Origin: a virus
Length of the DNA: 24,490 bases
Reading direction: 5' to 3' (one strand)
Virus record (IMG/VR): IMGVR_UViG_3300022562_001029
Location: 1-24,490 of that record
Shown here one piece after another: positions 4,661-11,769 of this stretch (within the stretch, counting starts at the first letter, position 1; each line of letters starts with the position of its first letter). Under the pieces are notes generated by a model. The model had not been told where the DNA came from and made no database searches. It worked only from the letters and a program-made list of their open reading frames with translations. A program made the position numbers and the translations under genes.

Positions 4661-5898
4661 TGCCACTATTCAGTAAAGAAGAAACAAAATCATTGGTCAT
4701 TCGGCCTGATGGCAAGACATTGTCCTGCTATTCTTGTGGCCTTATGTACGAGGCCCGCAATCCAAAGTTGAAACCATCCGGAAATTTCCGTAAAAAAATA
4801 ATGGTAGTGAGTGAAGCCCCTACCCTTATGGATGATGCAAACGGGGTATTGTGGAGTGACCAAGATGGTGAATTACTGGAAAGAACATTAAGAAGATTTG
4901 GATACGATTTACATGAAGACTGCATTTCAATTAGTGCTGTCAATTGTGTTCCTTTAGTTCCGAAAAAGAGAATTGCAAGAGCCCCTGTTAACTTTGAAAT
5001 TGATTGTTGCCGTAAAATTGTAATGGGGTATGTTAAAAGATACAAACCTTCTGTCATAATTGTATTGGGTAAATTCGCTTTGTATTCCATCATAGGTAAC
5101 AGGTGGAACAAAGACTTTGGCAAGTTTGAAAAGTGGCGTGGCTGGGCAATCCCCGACCAAGATTTAGGTTGTTGGGTTTGCCCGGTGTATGCCCCAAATT
5201 TGGTAAGGCATATGGACAAAGAAGAAATGACAAGGGTGTGGGAAGAAGACATTAAGAATGCGTTGTATCACAGTAAGTTAGAGCACAGAAAGTACGCCGA
5301 ACCTGAAATTGTTTATTTGAAGGATGATTTAAGTGTTTTGCGTTCTATTAAGAACTTTTCTACAATAGCATTTGACTACGAAGCTACCGGGCTGAAACCA
5401 CACGGAAAAGAACACAAGATTGTTTGTGCTAGTGTGGCCGTGTCAGAAGATTTGGTTTACGTGTTCCCAATACCGAAGAAACGAAGACTATTGCTGCCAT
5501 TTACCGACCTGCTTGAAAATGAATTGATCAAGAAAATGGCACACAACATGAAATACGAACGGCACTGGAGCTTGCACAAGCTTGGTGTTAAAGTCAAAGG
5601 ATGGCATTGGGATTCAATGTTGGCCGCACACATTCTTGATAACAGGCAAGAAATAACCGGGTTGAAGTTCCAAACTTACGTACAGTTTGGTATCATTGAT
5701 TACAGTAGTGAAATTGAACCTTGGTTGAAAGGTATGGATGACAAAGATGCCAATAGCATGAACCGATTACTTGAGTTCGTTCAGAATGAAGACAACATGA
5801 TGAAGGTGTTGAAGTATTGTGCCTATGATAGTATTTATGAATACCGATTGGCTATGTGGCAACAAAGAGTCATTGAAGAGAATTCATTACCATTTTAA
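4660..5898 (+). CDS. Uracil-DNA glycosylase / 3'-5' exonuclease fusion
   Basis: 412 residues with two domains. Residues about 20-185 resemble family 4/5 uracil-DNA glycosylases: I-M-V-V-S-E-A-P (47-54), N-x-V-P-L at 95-99, I-I-V-L-G-K-x-A (133-140), and Cys pairs at 23/26, 116/117 and 171/174 that could hold a 4Fe-4S cluster. Residues about 235-412 are a DEDDy exonuclease: D239-Y-E241 (Exo I), A-H-N-x-K-Y-E (Exo II), and Y386-C-A-Y-D390 (Exo III). This is the proofreading part of a family A polymerase, while the polymerase domain is encoded separately at 6409. A uracil-sensing domain joined to proofreading would couple uracil removal to replication; that role is inferred. The stop is a clean TAA. 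Confidence 0.85.
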   Translation: MPLFSKEETKSLVIRPDGKTLSCYSCGLMYEARNPKLKPSGNFRKKIMVVSEAPTLMDDANGVLWSDQDGELLERTLRRFGYDLHEDCISISAVNCVPLVPKKRIARAPVNFEIDCCRKIVMGYVKRYKPSVIIVLGKFALYSIIGNRWNKDFGKFEKWRGWAIPDQDLGCWVCPVYAPNLVRHMDKEEMTRVWEEDIKNALYHSKLEHRKYAEPEIVYLKDDLSVLRSIKNFSTIAFDYEATGLKPHGKEHKIVCASVAVSEDLVYVFPIPKKRRLLLPFTDLLENELIKKMAHNMKYERHWSLHKLGVKVKGWHWDSMLAAHILDNRQEITGLKFQTYVQFGIIDYSSEIEPWLKGMDDKDANSMNRLLEFVQNEDNMMKVLKYCAYDSIYEYRLAMWQQRVIEENSLPF

Positions 5899-5909
5899 AA
5901 CTAGATATT

Positions 5910-6116
5910 ATGAAGTATTACACGGGAATAGAAATCGAACAATTTGCTGATGAATGGTATCAAAATGAACAGTACAGTTCATCACATATTGCTGACAAAG
6001 AAAGCTTCATCCAAGGGTTTGAAGCCGCACAAATGAAATTTGCTTTGAGTGAAAACGAAAAAGCGCAAAAGAAATTCAGCCAGCCCCAACAGTTGGAATT
6101 TAAACACATATTTTAA
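5910..6116 (+). CDS. Small hypothetical protein between exonuclease and polymerase genes
   Basis: 68 residues, mixed charge, rich in Gln, Glu and Phe, with the segment S-F-I-Q-G-F-E-A-A-Q-M-K (about 40-51) forming a likely amphipathic helix. That segment is common in small phage proteins of unknown function. Begins 11 bases after the exonuclease stop behind an A/T-rich leader and ends two bases before the next start, so it is in the same operon. No motif gives a function. Confidence 0.6.
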   Translation: MKYYTGIEIEQFADEWYQNEQYSSSHIADKESFIQGFEAAQMKFALSENEKAQKKFSQPQQLEFKHIF

Positions 6117-6118
6117 TC

Positions 6119-6412
6119 ATGGCAGACTATACTTTAAAGGCAGAGCCGGAAGTAAAACCCCTTCGGTGTGCCGCAAATGGATGCAAAGAAACCCCAAGGT
6201 ACAAGGTTTCTTTGATTTTACGGGCCACTAAAGGAGGTGTTGCTGCGAACGGCATGTCTAACCTGTTGGTGTGTGAGCACCATAAGGATATCAAAATTAT
6301 GGAAATATTCCCTACTGCTGAATCTTGGAGGAAAATTGAAACAAGATTTATTTCTGCTGGGTATCACCCACCAAAACGCCAATATTCAGAAGTTAAACTA
6401 ATCAAATTATGA
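6119..6412 (+). CDS. Small Cys/His-containing hypothetical protein
   Basis: 97 residues. The N-terminal half holds C-x4-C (residues about 17 and 22) and a later C-E-H-H about 30 residues on, a plausible C2H2/C3H zinc site. The rest is basic and ends near K-L-I-K-L. It sits between the two halves of the split polymerase and overlaps the polymerase gene by four bases (ATGA), which argues for tight translational coupling. It could bridge or regulate the polymerase modules, but no family was recognised. Confidence 0.6.
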   Translation: MADYTLKAEPEVKPLRCAANGCKETPRYKVSLILRATKGGVAANGMSNLLVCEHHKDIKIMEIFPTAESWRKIETRFISAGYHPPKRQYSEVKLIKL

Positions 6413-7809
6413 GTGTAGATCATATTTATATGCCTGATACTGCTTCGGCTTACAAGTTATTCCACGATGGAATACTTACACTGGCTGAAATGGAAGATGT
6501 CGGAATGCGTATTGATGTTGATTACATTCATGCAGAATGTGACAGAATTGACAGACGCATTGCCAAGCTTGAACGTATCATTTATGATTCAAAGTTCTTT
6601 GAAGATTGGCAAGCAAGTGTTGGTGGTAAAAAAATCAATATGTACTCCGGGCAGCAGTTAGGGGCTTACCTTTATGATGTACTCGGTTTAAAAGTTAACA
6701 AGACAACGAAAGCTGGTAAGGGTTCAACGGATGATGAATCCCTATCTGAAATGGGCATTTATGAATTGCATGTACTGCTAGACATAAAAAGCCTGAAGCT
6801 GATGAAAAAGACCTACCTTATTGGGTTAGAACGTGAAGCGGTGGACGGTGTTATACACCCGTTTTTTAACCTTCATTTAGTTAGAACCTATCGGGGTAGT
6901 GCGAATAACCCGAACATTCAAAACGTTCCAAAACGGGACGAAAAGGCCATGAAAATGGTTCGCCGGGCAATATACCCACGGGAGGGCAACCAACTGCTTG
7001 AAATGGACTACTCACAGCTGGAAGTGCGAATCGCAGCTTGTTACCATGCTGACCCAAATATGGTCAAGTATATTGAAACAGGGCACGACATGCACGGTGA
7101 TGTTTGTGTTCAAATATTCAAGCTTGATAAGCTGGATAAGAAAGTCCATAAGATGTTGCGTAGTGCTACCAAGAACGGTTTTGTGTTTCCACAATTCTAC
7201 GGTGATTATTACAAGCATTGTGCCGAGTACCTTTGCAAACAATGGGTGAAACTTCCAACCAAAGGTCGCTGGCGTCCGGGGCAAGGTATTATGGTTGGGG
7301 ACGAACACTTGTCAGACCATATGATACGAAAAGGTATTAAGAGCTTCAATGATTTTGTTGACCATTTAAAAGCAATTGAAGATGATTTTTGGGATAACCG
7401 TTTCCCCGTTTACAAGAAGTGGCGGGAGGATTGGTGGAAAGAGTACCAAAAGAACGGTTTTTTCGTAGGCAAAACCGGGTTCAGGTATTCCGGTTTAATG
7501 AAGCGAAACGATGCTATTAATTACCCTGTACAGGGTGCAGCATTCCACGTACTTTTGCTTGCTTTGATTTTGGGCAACCGGGCACTGAAGGAGGAAGGGC
7601 TGGAAAGTAGAATCGTGGGCCAAATTCACGATGCTATTGTAATTGATGTTGTGCCGAAAGAACTCAAACGAGTTACAGCTATTATGAAGTGTATCATGGA
7701 AAATGATGTACGTCAATACTGGAAATGGATTAACGTTCCATTAAATGTCGAAGCTGAACTTTGCCCGGTTGACGGAAGCTGGGCCGAAAAAGAGGAGTAT
7801 GCCATATGA
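6409..7809 (+). CDS. Family A DNA polymerase (polymerase domain only)
   Basis: 466 residues. All three family A catalytic motifs are present: motif A D-Y-S-Q-L-E (about 200-205), motif B R-S-A-T-K-x-G-F-x-F-x-x-F-Y-G (about 250-264, O-helix Arg and Lys intact), and motif C Q-I-H-D (about 404-407). R-x-x-x-x-N-P-N-I-Q-N-V-P precedes motif A as in Pol I. There is no 5' nuclease and no proofreading domain; the exonuclease is the separate gene ending at 5898, so the usual single polypeptide is split with two small genes between. It is expected to be the replicative polymerase, working with the clamp at 3321 and loader at 8856. Overlaps the next gene by four bases. Confidence 0.93.
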   Translation: MSVDHIYMPDTASAYKLFHDGILTLAEMEDVGMRIDVDYIHAECDRIDRRIAKLERIIYDSKFFEDWQASVGGKKINMYSGQQLGAYLYDVLGLKVNKTTKAGKGSTDDESLSEMGIYELHVLLDIKSLKLMKKTYLIGLEREAVDGVIHPFFNLHLVRTYRGSANNPNIQNVPKRDEKAMKMVRRAIYPREGNQLLEMDYSQLEVRIAACYHADPNMVKYIETGHDMHGDVCVQIFKLDKLDKKVHKMLRSATKNGFVFPQFYGDYYKHCAEYLCKQWVKLPTKGRWRPGQGIMVGDEHLSDHMIRKGIKSFNDFVDHLKAIEDDFWDNRFPVYKKWREDWWKEYQKNGFFVGKTGFRYSGLMKRNDAINYPVQGAAFHVLLLALILGNRALKEEGLESRIVGQIHDAIVIDVVPKELKRVTAIMKCIMENDVRQYWKWINVPLNVEAELCPVDGSWAEKEEYAI

Positions 7810-7979
7810 AAACCGATTACTACACTGACCAATTATGCAATGTGCCAATTGATGGTAAATACCCTGCTAGGTTTGTTTTAACTTGTGGTGACAAGAAAAC
7901 GAATAATATTGATTTGAATAGGGAATCTGCTATTGCATTGATCAATTTTTTGACAGATAACTATTTAAAACTAAAATGA
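7806..7979 (+). CDS. Small hypothetical protein (57 aa)
   Basis: An open frame of 57 codons runs from ATG 7806 to TGA 7979 and fills the otherwise empty gap between the polymerase and the next gene. It has four-base ATGA overlaps at both ends, the same coupling as its neighbours, which is the main evidence that it is real. The product is soluble, with a strand-like middle (F-V-L-T-C-G-D) and a C-terminal helix. No family recognised. Confidence 0.65.
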   Translation: MKTDYYTDQLCNVPIDGKYPARFVLTCGDKKTNNIDLNRESAIALINFLTDNYLKLK

Positions 7980-8281
7980 AGCGAAGTGAATGCTATCAAA
8001 TTGTCAAGGCCAAAGGTGACAAAGTGCTCGAAAATCGAGAAAAGTACCGGGGTTTGCAATTGGGGGATCACTTCCGGCTTGCCGGGCAACCGCTATGGAA
8101 AAAGACGTACACAATACTTTTTTTCTACAAAGATAAAGTTTTTGATATGTCTGCTTTTATTTGCGGTTATGATGAGGTTAACAAAGAATCAATCTTTGTA
8201 AGTTATTCAATGGTTGAATTAATAAATAAAAAAGATGGAAAAAGAACAACTGATTCAAATCTTCGAGGGCTTTTTAAATGA
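7976..8281 (+). CDS. Hypothetical protein (101 aa)
   Basis: 101 residues, basic, with a beta-rich central part (H-F-R-L-A-G-Q-P-L-W-K-K-T-Y-T-I-L-F-F-Y) that looks like a small OB- or SH3-like barrel. It overlaps the 57-codon gene upstream by four bases, and its 3' end overlaps the next small gene by 47 bases in another frame. Function unknown; no catalytic motif seen. Confidence 0.6.
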   Translation: MKRSECYQIVKAKGDKVLENREKYRGLQLGDHFRLAGQPLWKKTYTILFFYKDKVFDMSAFICGYDEVNKESIFVSYSMVELINKKDGKRTTDSNLRGLFK

Positions 8282-8369
8282 CATGGGCCTTTGGAACGAC
8301 TTCGTGGAGTATGTTGAAAACACGGAGGAAAAAACAGTCGAAGAACTAGGGTTTTCCCCTGAAGAATAA
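8235..8369 (+). CDS. Very small acidic protein (44 aa)
   Basis: The 44-codon frame from ATG 8235 to TAA 8369 fills the gap before the gene at 8375 and has a normal A-rich leader (AATAAATAAAAAAG). The product is strongly acidic, starts M-E-K-E-Q-L and ends in F-S-P-E-E, with a Trp-containing amphipathic helix. Five bases separate its stop from the next start. It overlaps the previous gene by 47 bases, longer than usual here, which lowers confidence. Possibly a protein-protein inhibitor or peptide adaptor; function unknown. Confidence 0.5.
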   Translation: MEKEQLIQIFEGFLNDMGLWNDFVEYVENTEEKTVEELGFSPEE

Positions 8370-8374
8370 AAGTT

Positions 8375-8854
8375 ATGGCAAAAGTACATCACGTAAAATC
8401 AGCAAGGAAACCGAACCCCGCAGCCGGGATTGAAATCGGTGACAGTTACTACTGGTGGCAGCTTTACAAGCGTCCGAAGCAGTACAGTAAAACGTACCCA
8501 AAACCAAGTCAATTGACACAAAGTGAATTTCTAATCCAAATTTACGATTGGCATGAACAAGGTGTCATTGAATACTCCGAAGGTTTGACAGAAACTGAAA
8601 TTTCAGCAGCTATTCAAGAGCTTGTATCTGAAATTGGTGAATTGCGGGATGAAACACAAGAAAAGTATGACAACATGCCTGAACAACTCCAATGCAGTGC
8701 AACAGGCGAATTGCTTGAACAACGTGTTTTAGACCTTGACATTTGGATTAATGAACTCGAATCCAAAGAAAGTGAATGGGATGATGATATGCCTGAAGAA
8801 GACAAAGAAGAATTCATCTCAGAACTAAACGAAATTCAATACGAAGGGAACTAA
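8375..8854 (+). CDS. Conserved phage protein of unknown function (HHVKxAR family)
   Basis: 159 residues. The N-terminus carries H-H-V-K-S-A-R-K, then G-D-S-Y-Y-W-W, then K-x-Y-S-K-T-Y-P-K-P-S-Q-L-T-Q-S-E-F. This pattern is common in phage hypothetical proteins and easy to recognise, but no function is known to me. The remaining two thirds are a very acidic helical region, suggestive of a coiled coil (about 60-159). It lies one base upstream of the clamp-loader gene, so it is probably in the same operon and may act at the replication fork; that is inference only. Confidence 0.75.
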   Translation: MAKVHHVKSARKPNPAAGIEIGDSYYWWQLYKRPKQYSKTYPKPSQLTQSEFLIQIYDWHEQGVIEYSEGLTETEISAAIQELVSEIGELRDETQEKYDNMPEQLQCSATGELLEQRVLDLDIWINELESKESEWDDDMPEEDKEEFISELNEIQYEGN

Positions 8855-8855
8855 C

Positions 8856-9764
8856 ATGAGTTTATATCAAGAACATAGACCGCCTACGTTACCCGATATG
8901 TTCGGGAATAAGTCTTTAATTCTGACGTTGCGCAACTTGCTAAAGGATAAAGCGAAGATACCGCATGCCTTTTTATTCTTCGGCCCTACCGGGTGTGGCA
9001 AGACCACTTTGGCACGAATTGTAGCGTCAGAATTAAATTGTTCCCCATCAAATATTGTTGAAATTGACACAGCACAATTTACAGGGATTGACACTGTTCG
9101 GGATATTCGTAAAAGTGCTCAATTCATTCCGCTTGGTGGTGGTGCACGGGTTTTCATTATTGATGAAGTTCACAGAATGACAGGGGATGCACAAAATGCC
9201 TTGTTGAAAATTTTGGAAGATACACCAAAAGACATTTATTTCATTCTGTGTACAACCAATGAAAAAAGCCTGTTACCAACCATCCGGGGGCGTTGTTCAC
9301 AATTTCAAGTTTCTTTGTTGACTGATGGTGAAATGGAGTTGTTATTGTCAAACGTTTGCAACAAAGAAGGTGTTGAACTTTCTGAAACAGTTGTGGCACA
9401 CATTGTCAAAAGTGCAGCCGGGCATCCACGGAACGCCTTGACCATTCTTGAACAGGTTATAGCAGCCCCGGAACGTCAAAGAGAAAAGGTTGCACAACAA
9501 GCCCAAATTGTTGAAACAGCTGGCTTCGACTTAGCAAAAGCTTTGTATGCCAATAAAAACTGGAAAGAAATATCAACCATTTTACAAGGCTTGAAGGAGC
9601 AAGATGCTGAATCAGTACGGCGTATCGTACTTGGATACATGACTACGGTCTTACTTAAGGCACACGACCAACATGCAGCTTTTGTCATGGAACAATTTGA
9701 AGAGCCATTTTATAACATTGGCTTTCCCGGCCTAGTGTTGGCGTGCGCACGTGTTAAAGCTTAA
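8856..9764 (+). CDS. Clamp loader ATPase (DnaX/RFC-like)
   Basis: 302 residues, AAA+ clamp loader. It opens with Y-Q-E-H-R-P, the usual Y-x-x-x-R-P of DnaX/RFC subunits. Walker A is G-P-T-G-C-G-K-T (43-50), Walker B D-E-V-H (103-106), sensor 1 T-T-N (133-135), and the SRC-like arginine finger is R-G-R-C (144-147). The zinc-binding module of bacterial DnaX is absent, and so is a long tau-like C-terminus, so it is a minimal loader like RFC small subunits or T4 gp44. It loads the clamp encoded at 3321. Only one loader gene is visible; a partner subunit may lie outside the window or be unrecognised. Confidence 0.92.
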   Translation: MSLYQEHRPPTLPDMFGNKSLILTLRNLLKDKAKIPHAFLFFGPTGCGKTTLARIVASELNCSPSNIVEIDTAQFTGIDTVRDIRKSAQFIPLGGGARVFIIDEVHRMTGDAQNALLKILEDTPKDIYFILCTTNEKSLLPTIRGRCSQFQVSLLTDGEMELLLSNVCNKEGVELSETVVAHIVKSAAGHPRNALTILEQVIAAPERQREKVAQQAQIVETAGFDLAKALYANKNWKEISTILQGLKEQDAESVRRIVLGYMTTVLLKAHDQHAAFVMEQFEEPFYNIGFPGLVLACARVKA

Positions 9765-9767
9765 AAT

Positions 9768-10100
9768 ATGAACTTACACACAATTTCGGTGGAACTTACC
9801 GCAAACGGGCTGAAAGTGGCTAAAACAAGCCATACGGCGGCTTTTAACGGAAGTAGAAAGTACACGTATGAAAACGGAAGAGTTATTTACGAAGATGGGC
9901 TATTAAAAGCTAATCAGAAAACCAATCTTAACAAGCTGCCACGGGATGGTTTTGCGTTAATACACTACGAAGTTGTGTGCAAAGATAATCAAGAAAGTGA
10001 AGCTGAGCGGATCGCTATAACCGCTATTGGTGAACGTCTGTTGGCGATTCAGTCTCAGCTGAACTTTCTGTATGAAGGTTTACTTAAATCCCGTATGTAA
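9768..10100 (+). CDS. Hypothetical protein (110 aa)
   Basis: 110 residues. The first 70 residues look beta-rich (I-S-V-E-L-T-A-N-G-L, Y-T-Y-E-N-G-R-V-I-Y-E-D-G); the last 30 are an amphipathic helix. No known motif. It begins three bases after the clamp-loader stop and overlaps the next gene by one base (TAATG), so it belongs to the replication operon. Function unknown. Confidence 0.6.
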   Translation: MNLHTISVELTANGLKVAKTSHTAAFNGSRKYTYENGRVIYEDGLLKANQKTNLNKLPRDGFALIHYEVVCKDNQESEAERIAITAIGERLLAIQSQLNFLYEGLLKSRM

Positions 10101-10387
10101 TGGAACAAGAAAAAAAGAAAGCAATAAGCCAAGATGAAGACAAAGTATGGATAACTATTAAATCCATTGTAAATCTTGGTAATTTTGAAAACTATGCTGT
10201 CGAAGCCGGGTTTTCAAGAACGTTGAAGCCTAAAGAAAATCCAATCGAAGTATTGGAAGAAATGGATGAAGAATTGTCGGAGTACGTCATAAAGACTACA
10301 AAAGCAGTGAAATCCGGGAAAACCCTGAAAAGAAAAATGCGAAACGAAATTGATGCTGATCCAGTTATTCGAAAAAGGAAAAAATAA
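10100..10387 (+). CDS. Small basic-tailed hypothetical protein
   Basis: 95 residues with a central strand-helix pattern (V-W-I-T-I-K-S-I-V-N-L-G-N-F-E-N) and a Lys/Arg-rich C-terminus. It is flanked by one-base TAATG junctions on both sides. The segment V-N-L-G-N-F-E-N-Y-A-V-E-A-G-F-S resembles small phage proteins with an OB-like fold, but I cannot place it. The basic tail suggests nucleic-acid binding; inference only. Confidence 0.6.
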   Translation: MEQEKKKAISQDEDKVWITIKSIVNLGNFENYAVEAGFSRTLKPKENPIEVLEEMDEELSEYVIKTTKAVKSGKTLKRKMRNEIDADPVIRKRKK

Positions 10388-10950
10388 TGACACCTTCACA
10401 AGTCATATACGTTTTTACTCGCTTGCAGGATTTGAGAACACTCAATAGGGTGTTAAGTGAATTTGTAAAAAATAAATTTCGGGATGATCTAGAAAGCGAA
10501 ATGTTCGTAATCCAAAGTGCAAAAGGTTTTTCAAATTTAATCCTTCCAAATTCTTTGAAGGAAGAAGTTAACATCTTTGTGCAAAAAAAGAAAAAGGAAC
10601 TTAACGAAGAGTTTTTGGATTTTTTGAAAGAGCAATCAACTGCAATAGAAGAAGAATTGACGGATTTGGGGATAGATTTTACACAAGAAGATGATAAAAA
10701 ATGGTTGATAGCTGATCCGAAACCAATACAAATGTCAAAGGAAGCTTCCTTTTCCAGTTTACTTATGCCAGCTCCACAAATTGCACCTATTGAAGATTGT
10801 CCTTCAGGGCATATTTTTGGAGAGGATTGTGATTCTTACTTTGAATGTGAAGATTGTAAACTTTGGAACGGATGCCACCGTAATATGATAACAATTGCAC
10901 GCCCTGCTACCAATGATAAACCTAGAAAGAAACGCCCACCATACACCTAA
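10387..10950 (+). CDS. Hypothetical protein with C-terminal Cys4 knuckle shared with the ssDNA-binding protein
   Basis: 187 residues. The N-terminal two thirds are helical and mixed charge. At 138-163 there is a Cys motif, C-P-S-G...F-G-E-D...C-x2-C-x-x-W-N-x-C, with spacing C-x15-C-x2-C-x5-C. Exactly the same spacing and most of the same residues occur at the very C-terminus of the gp32-like protein encoded at 11770. This points to a shared zinc knuckle used as a docking tag or nucleic-acid contact. A basic tail of 24 residues follows. Starts with a one-base TAATG overlap. Function unknown apart from the link to the ssDNA-binding protein. Confidence 0.7.
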   Translation: MTPSQVIYVFTRLQDLRTLNRVLSEFVKNKFRDDLESEMFVIQSAKGFSNLILPNSLKEEVNIFVQKKKKELNEEFLDFLKEQSTAIEEELTDLGIDFTQEDDKKWLIADPKPIQMSKEASFSSLLMPAPQIAPIEDCPSGHIFGEDCDSYFECEDCKLWNGCHRNMITIARPATNDKPRKKRPPYT

Positions 10951-10956
10951 AATATT

Positions 10957-11361
10957 ATGATTCAATTAACTGAAGATTACGCAATTGATACTGATAAGTA
11001 TAATTTCGTTGTTAAAGAAAAGAAAGTGTATAATGATACATCTAAACATGCTGGTGAAACGTATTGGGCAGATGTGTCATACCATGCAACGCATAAACAA
11101 ATGCTGGATAAAATTACCGACTTAGCAGTAAGTTCTGCTATCAGCGGTGACTTCACTAAGTTGAAAAGACTTAGTGCTTCTATTGCCGAAGTAATCGAAA
11201 AAACATTAACCTTAAAAAGAACAACAAATGAGTCTGAATTACGAAAGGGACATGAGAATCGACGTCACCGCTCTAGACGTGGAATGGACGGAACAAGCGG
11301 AACTGGCGATGAAGTACGGGAGAATGTGGGCCGACGCCAAAGAAGAATTAGAAAGAGCTGA
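10957..11361 (+). CDS. Hypothetical protein (134 aa) overlapping the next gene
   Basis: 134 residues. Residues 1-88 look like a real compact domain (start I-Q-L-T-E-D-Y-A-I-D-T-D, with Y-W-A-D-V-S-Y-H and a C-terminal helix K-L-K-R-L-S-A-S-I-A-E-V-I-E). The last 44 residues are Arg/Gly-rich and of odd composition because they are read out of frame over the start of the next gene, a 134-base overlap. Six bases follow the upstream stop. The domain resembles small phage proteins in the DUF5405 style, but I am not certain. Confidence 0.6.
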   Translation: MIQLTEDYAIDTDKYNFVVKEKKVYNDTSKHAGETYWADVSYHATHKQMLDKITDLAVSSAISGDFTKLKRLSASIAEVIEKTLTLKRTTNESELRKGHENRRHRSRRGMDGTSGTGDEVRENVGRRQRRIRKS

Positions 11362-11752
11362 AGAAGACTTAAAAGTGATTCGCAGCGAACTTATTTTGGA
11401 AGCCAACAAAAATCCGGATAAATGTTTGGGGGATGGTGTAAAGCTAACTGACCCAAAGGTTGAAGCTTATTATCGGTCGCACCCGGATCACAAAGAAGCG
11501 AAAGAGAAATATTTCGCAGCACAAAAAAAGCTTGCGATTATTGAAATCGCAAAGAACGAAATTGCGTTCACCCGTAAAGCTGCTTTGGAAAATTTAGTTA
11601 CCTTACATGGGCAACAATATTTTGCCGGGCCTAAAATGCCAAGGGATATCAAGTACGAAGTTGGTCAACGCAGGGAAAAACGTGAACTTACAAAACAGAA
11701 AAACAATGCCAAAGTGTCTTTACGCAAACGACGTAGGACAGAAGATGAATAA
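11228..11752 (+). CDS. Candidate UvsY-like recombination mediator
   Basis: 174 residues, almost entirely helical and highly charged. A Y-G-R-M-W-A-D-A-K-E-E-L-E-R-A-E-E-D-L-K-V-I-R-S-E-L segment leads into a region with G-V-K-L-T-D-P-K-V-E-A-Y-Y-R-S-H-P and a second long helix. This layout matches small phage proteins next to RecA/UvsX genes that act as UvsY-like mediators, loading recombinase onto SSB-coated DNA. Neighbours agree: the ssDNA-binding protein is 17 bases downstream and RecA/UvsX at 13348. ATG 11228 overlaps the upstream gene by 134 bases; ATG 11252 is an alternative start. The last 30 residues are basic. Confidence 0.6.
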   Translation: MSLNYERDMRIDVTALDVEWTEQAELAMKYGRMWADAKEELERAEEDLKVIRSELILEANKNPDKCLGDGVKLTDPKVEAYYRSHPDHKEAKEKYFAAQKKLAIIEIAKNEIAFTRKAALENLVTLHGQQYFAGPKMPRDIKYEVGQRREKRELTKQKNNAKVSLRKRRRTEDE

Positions 11753-11769
11753 ACCTTAAATTTAAGATT

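Noticed and set aside
5896-6412. Stop-codon recoding that would join the exonuclease and polymerase genes
   Set aside because: The exonuclease ends in TAA and two proper small genes with coupled starts lie between; there is no continuous frame to rejoin.
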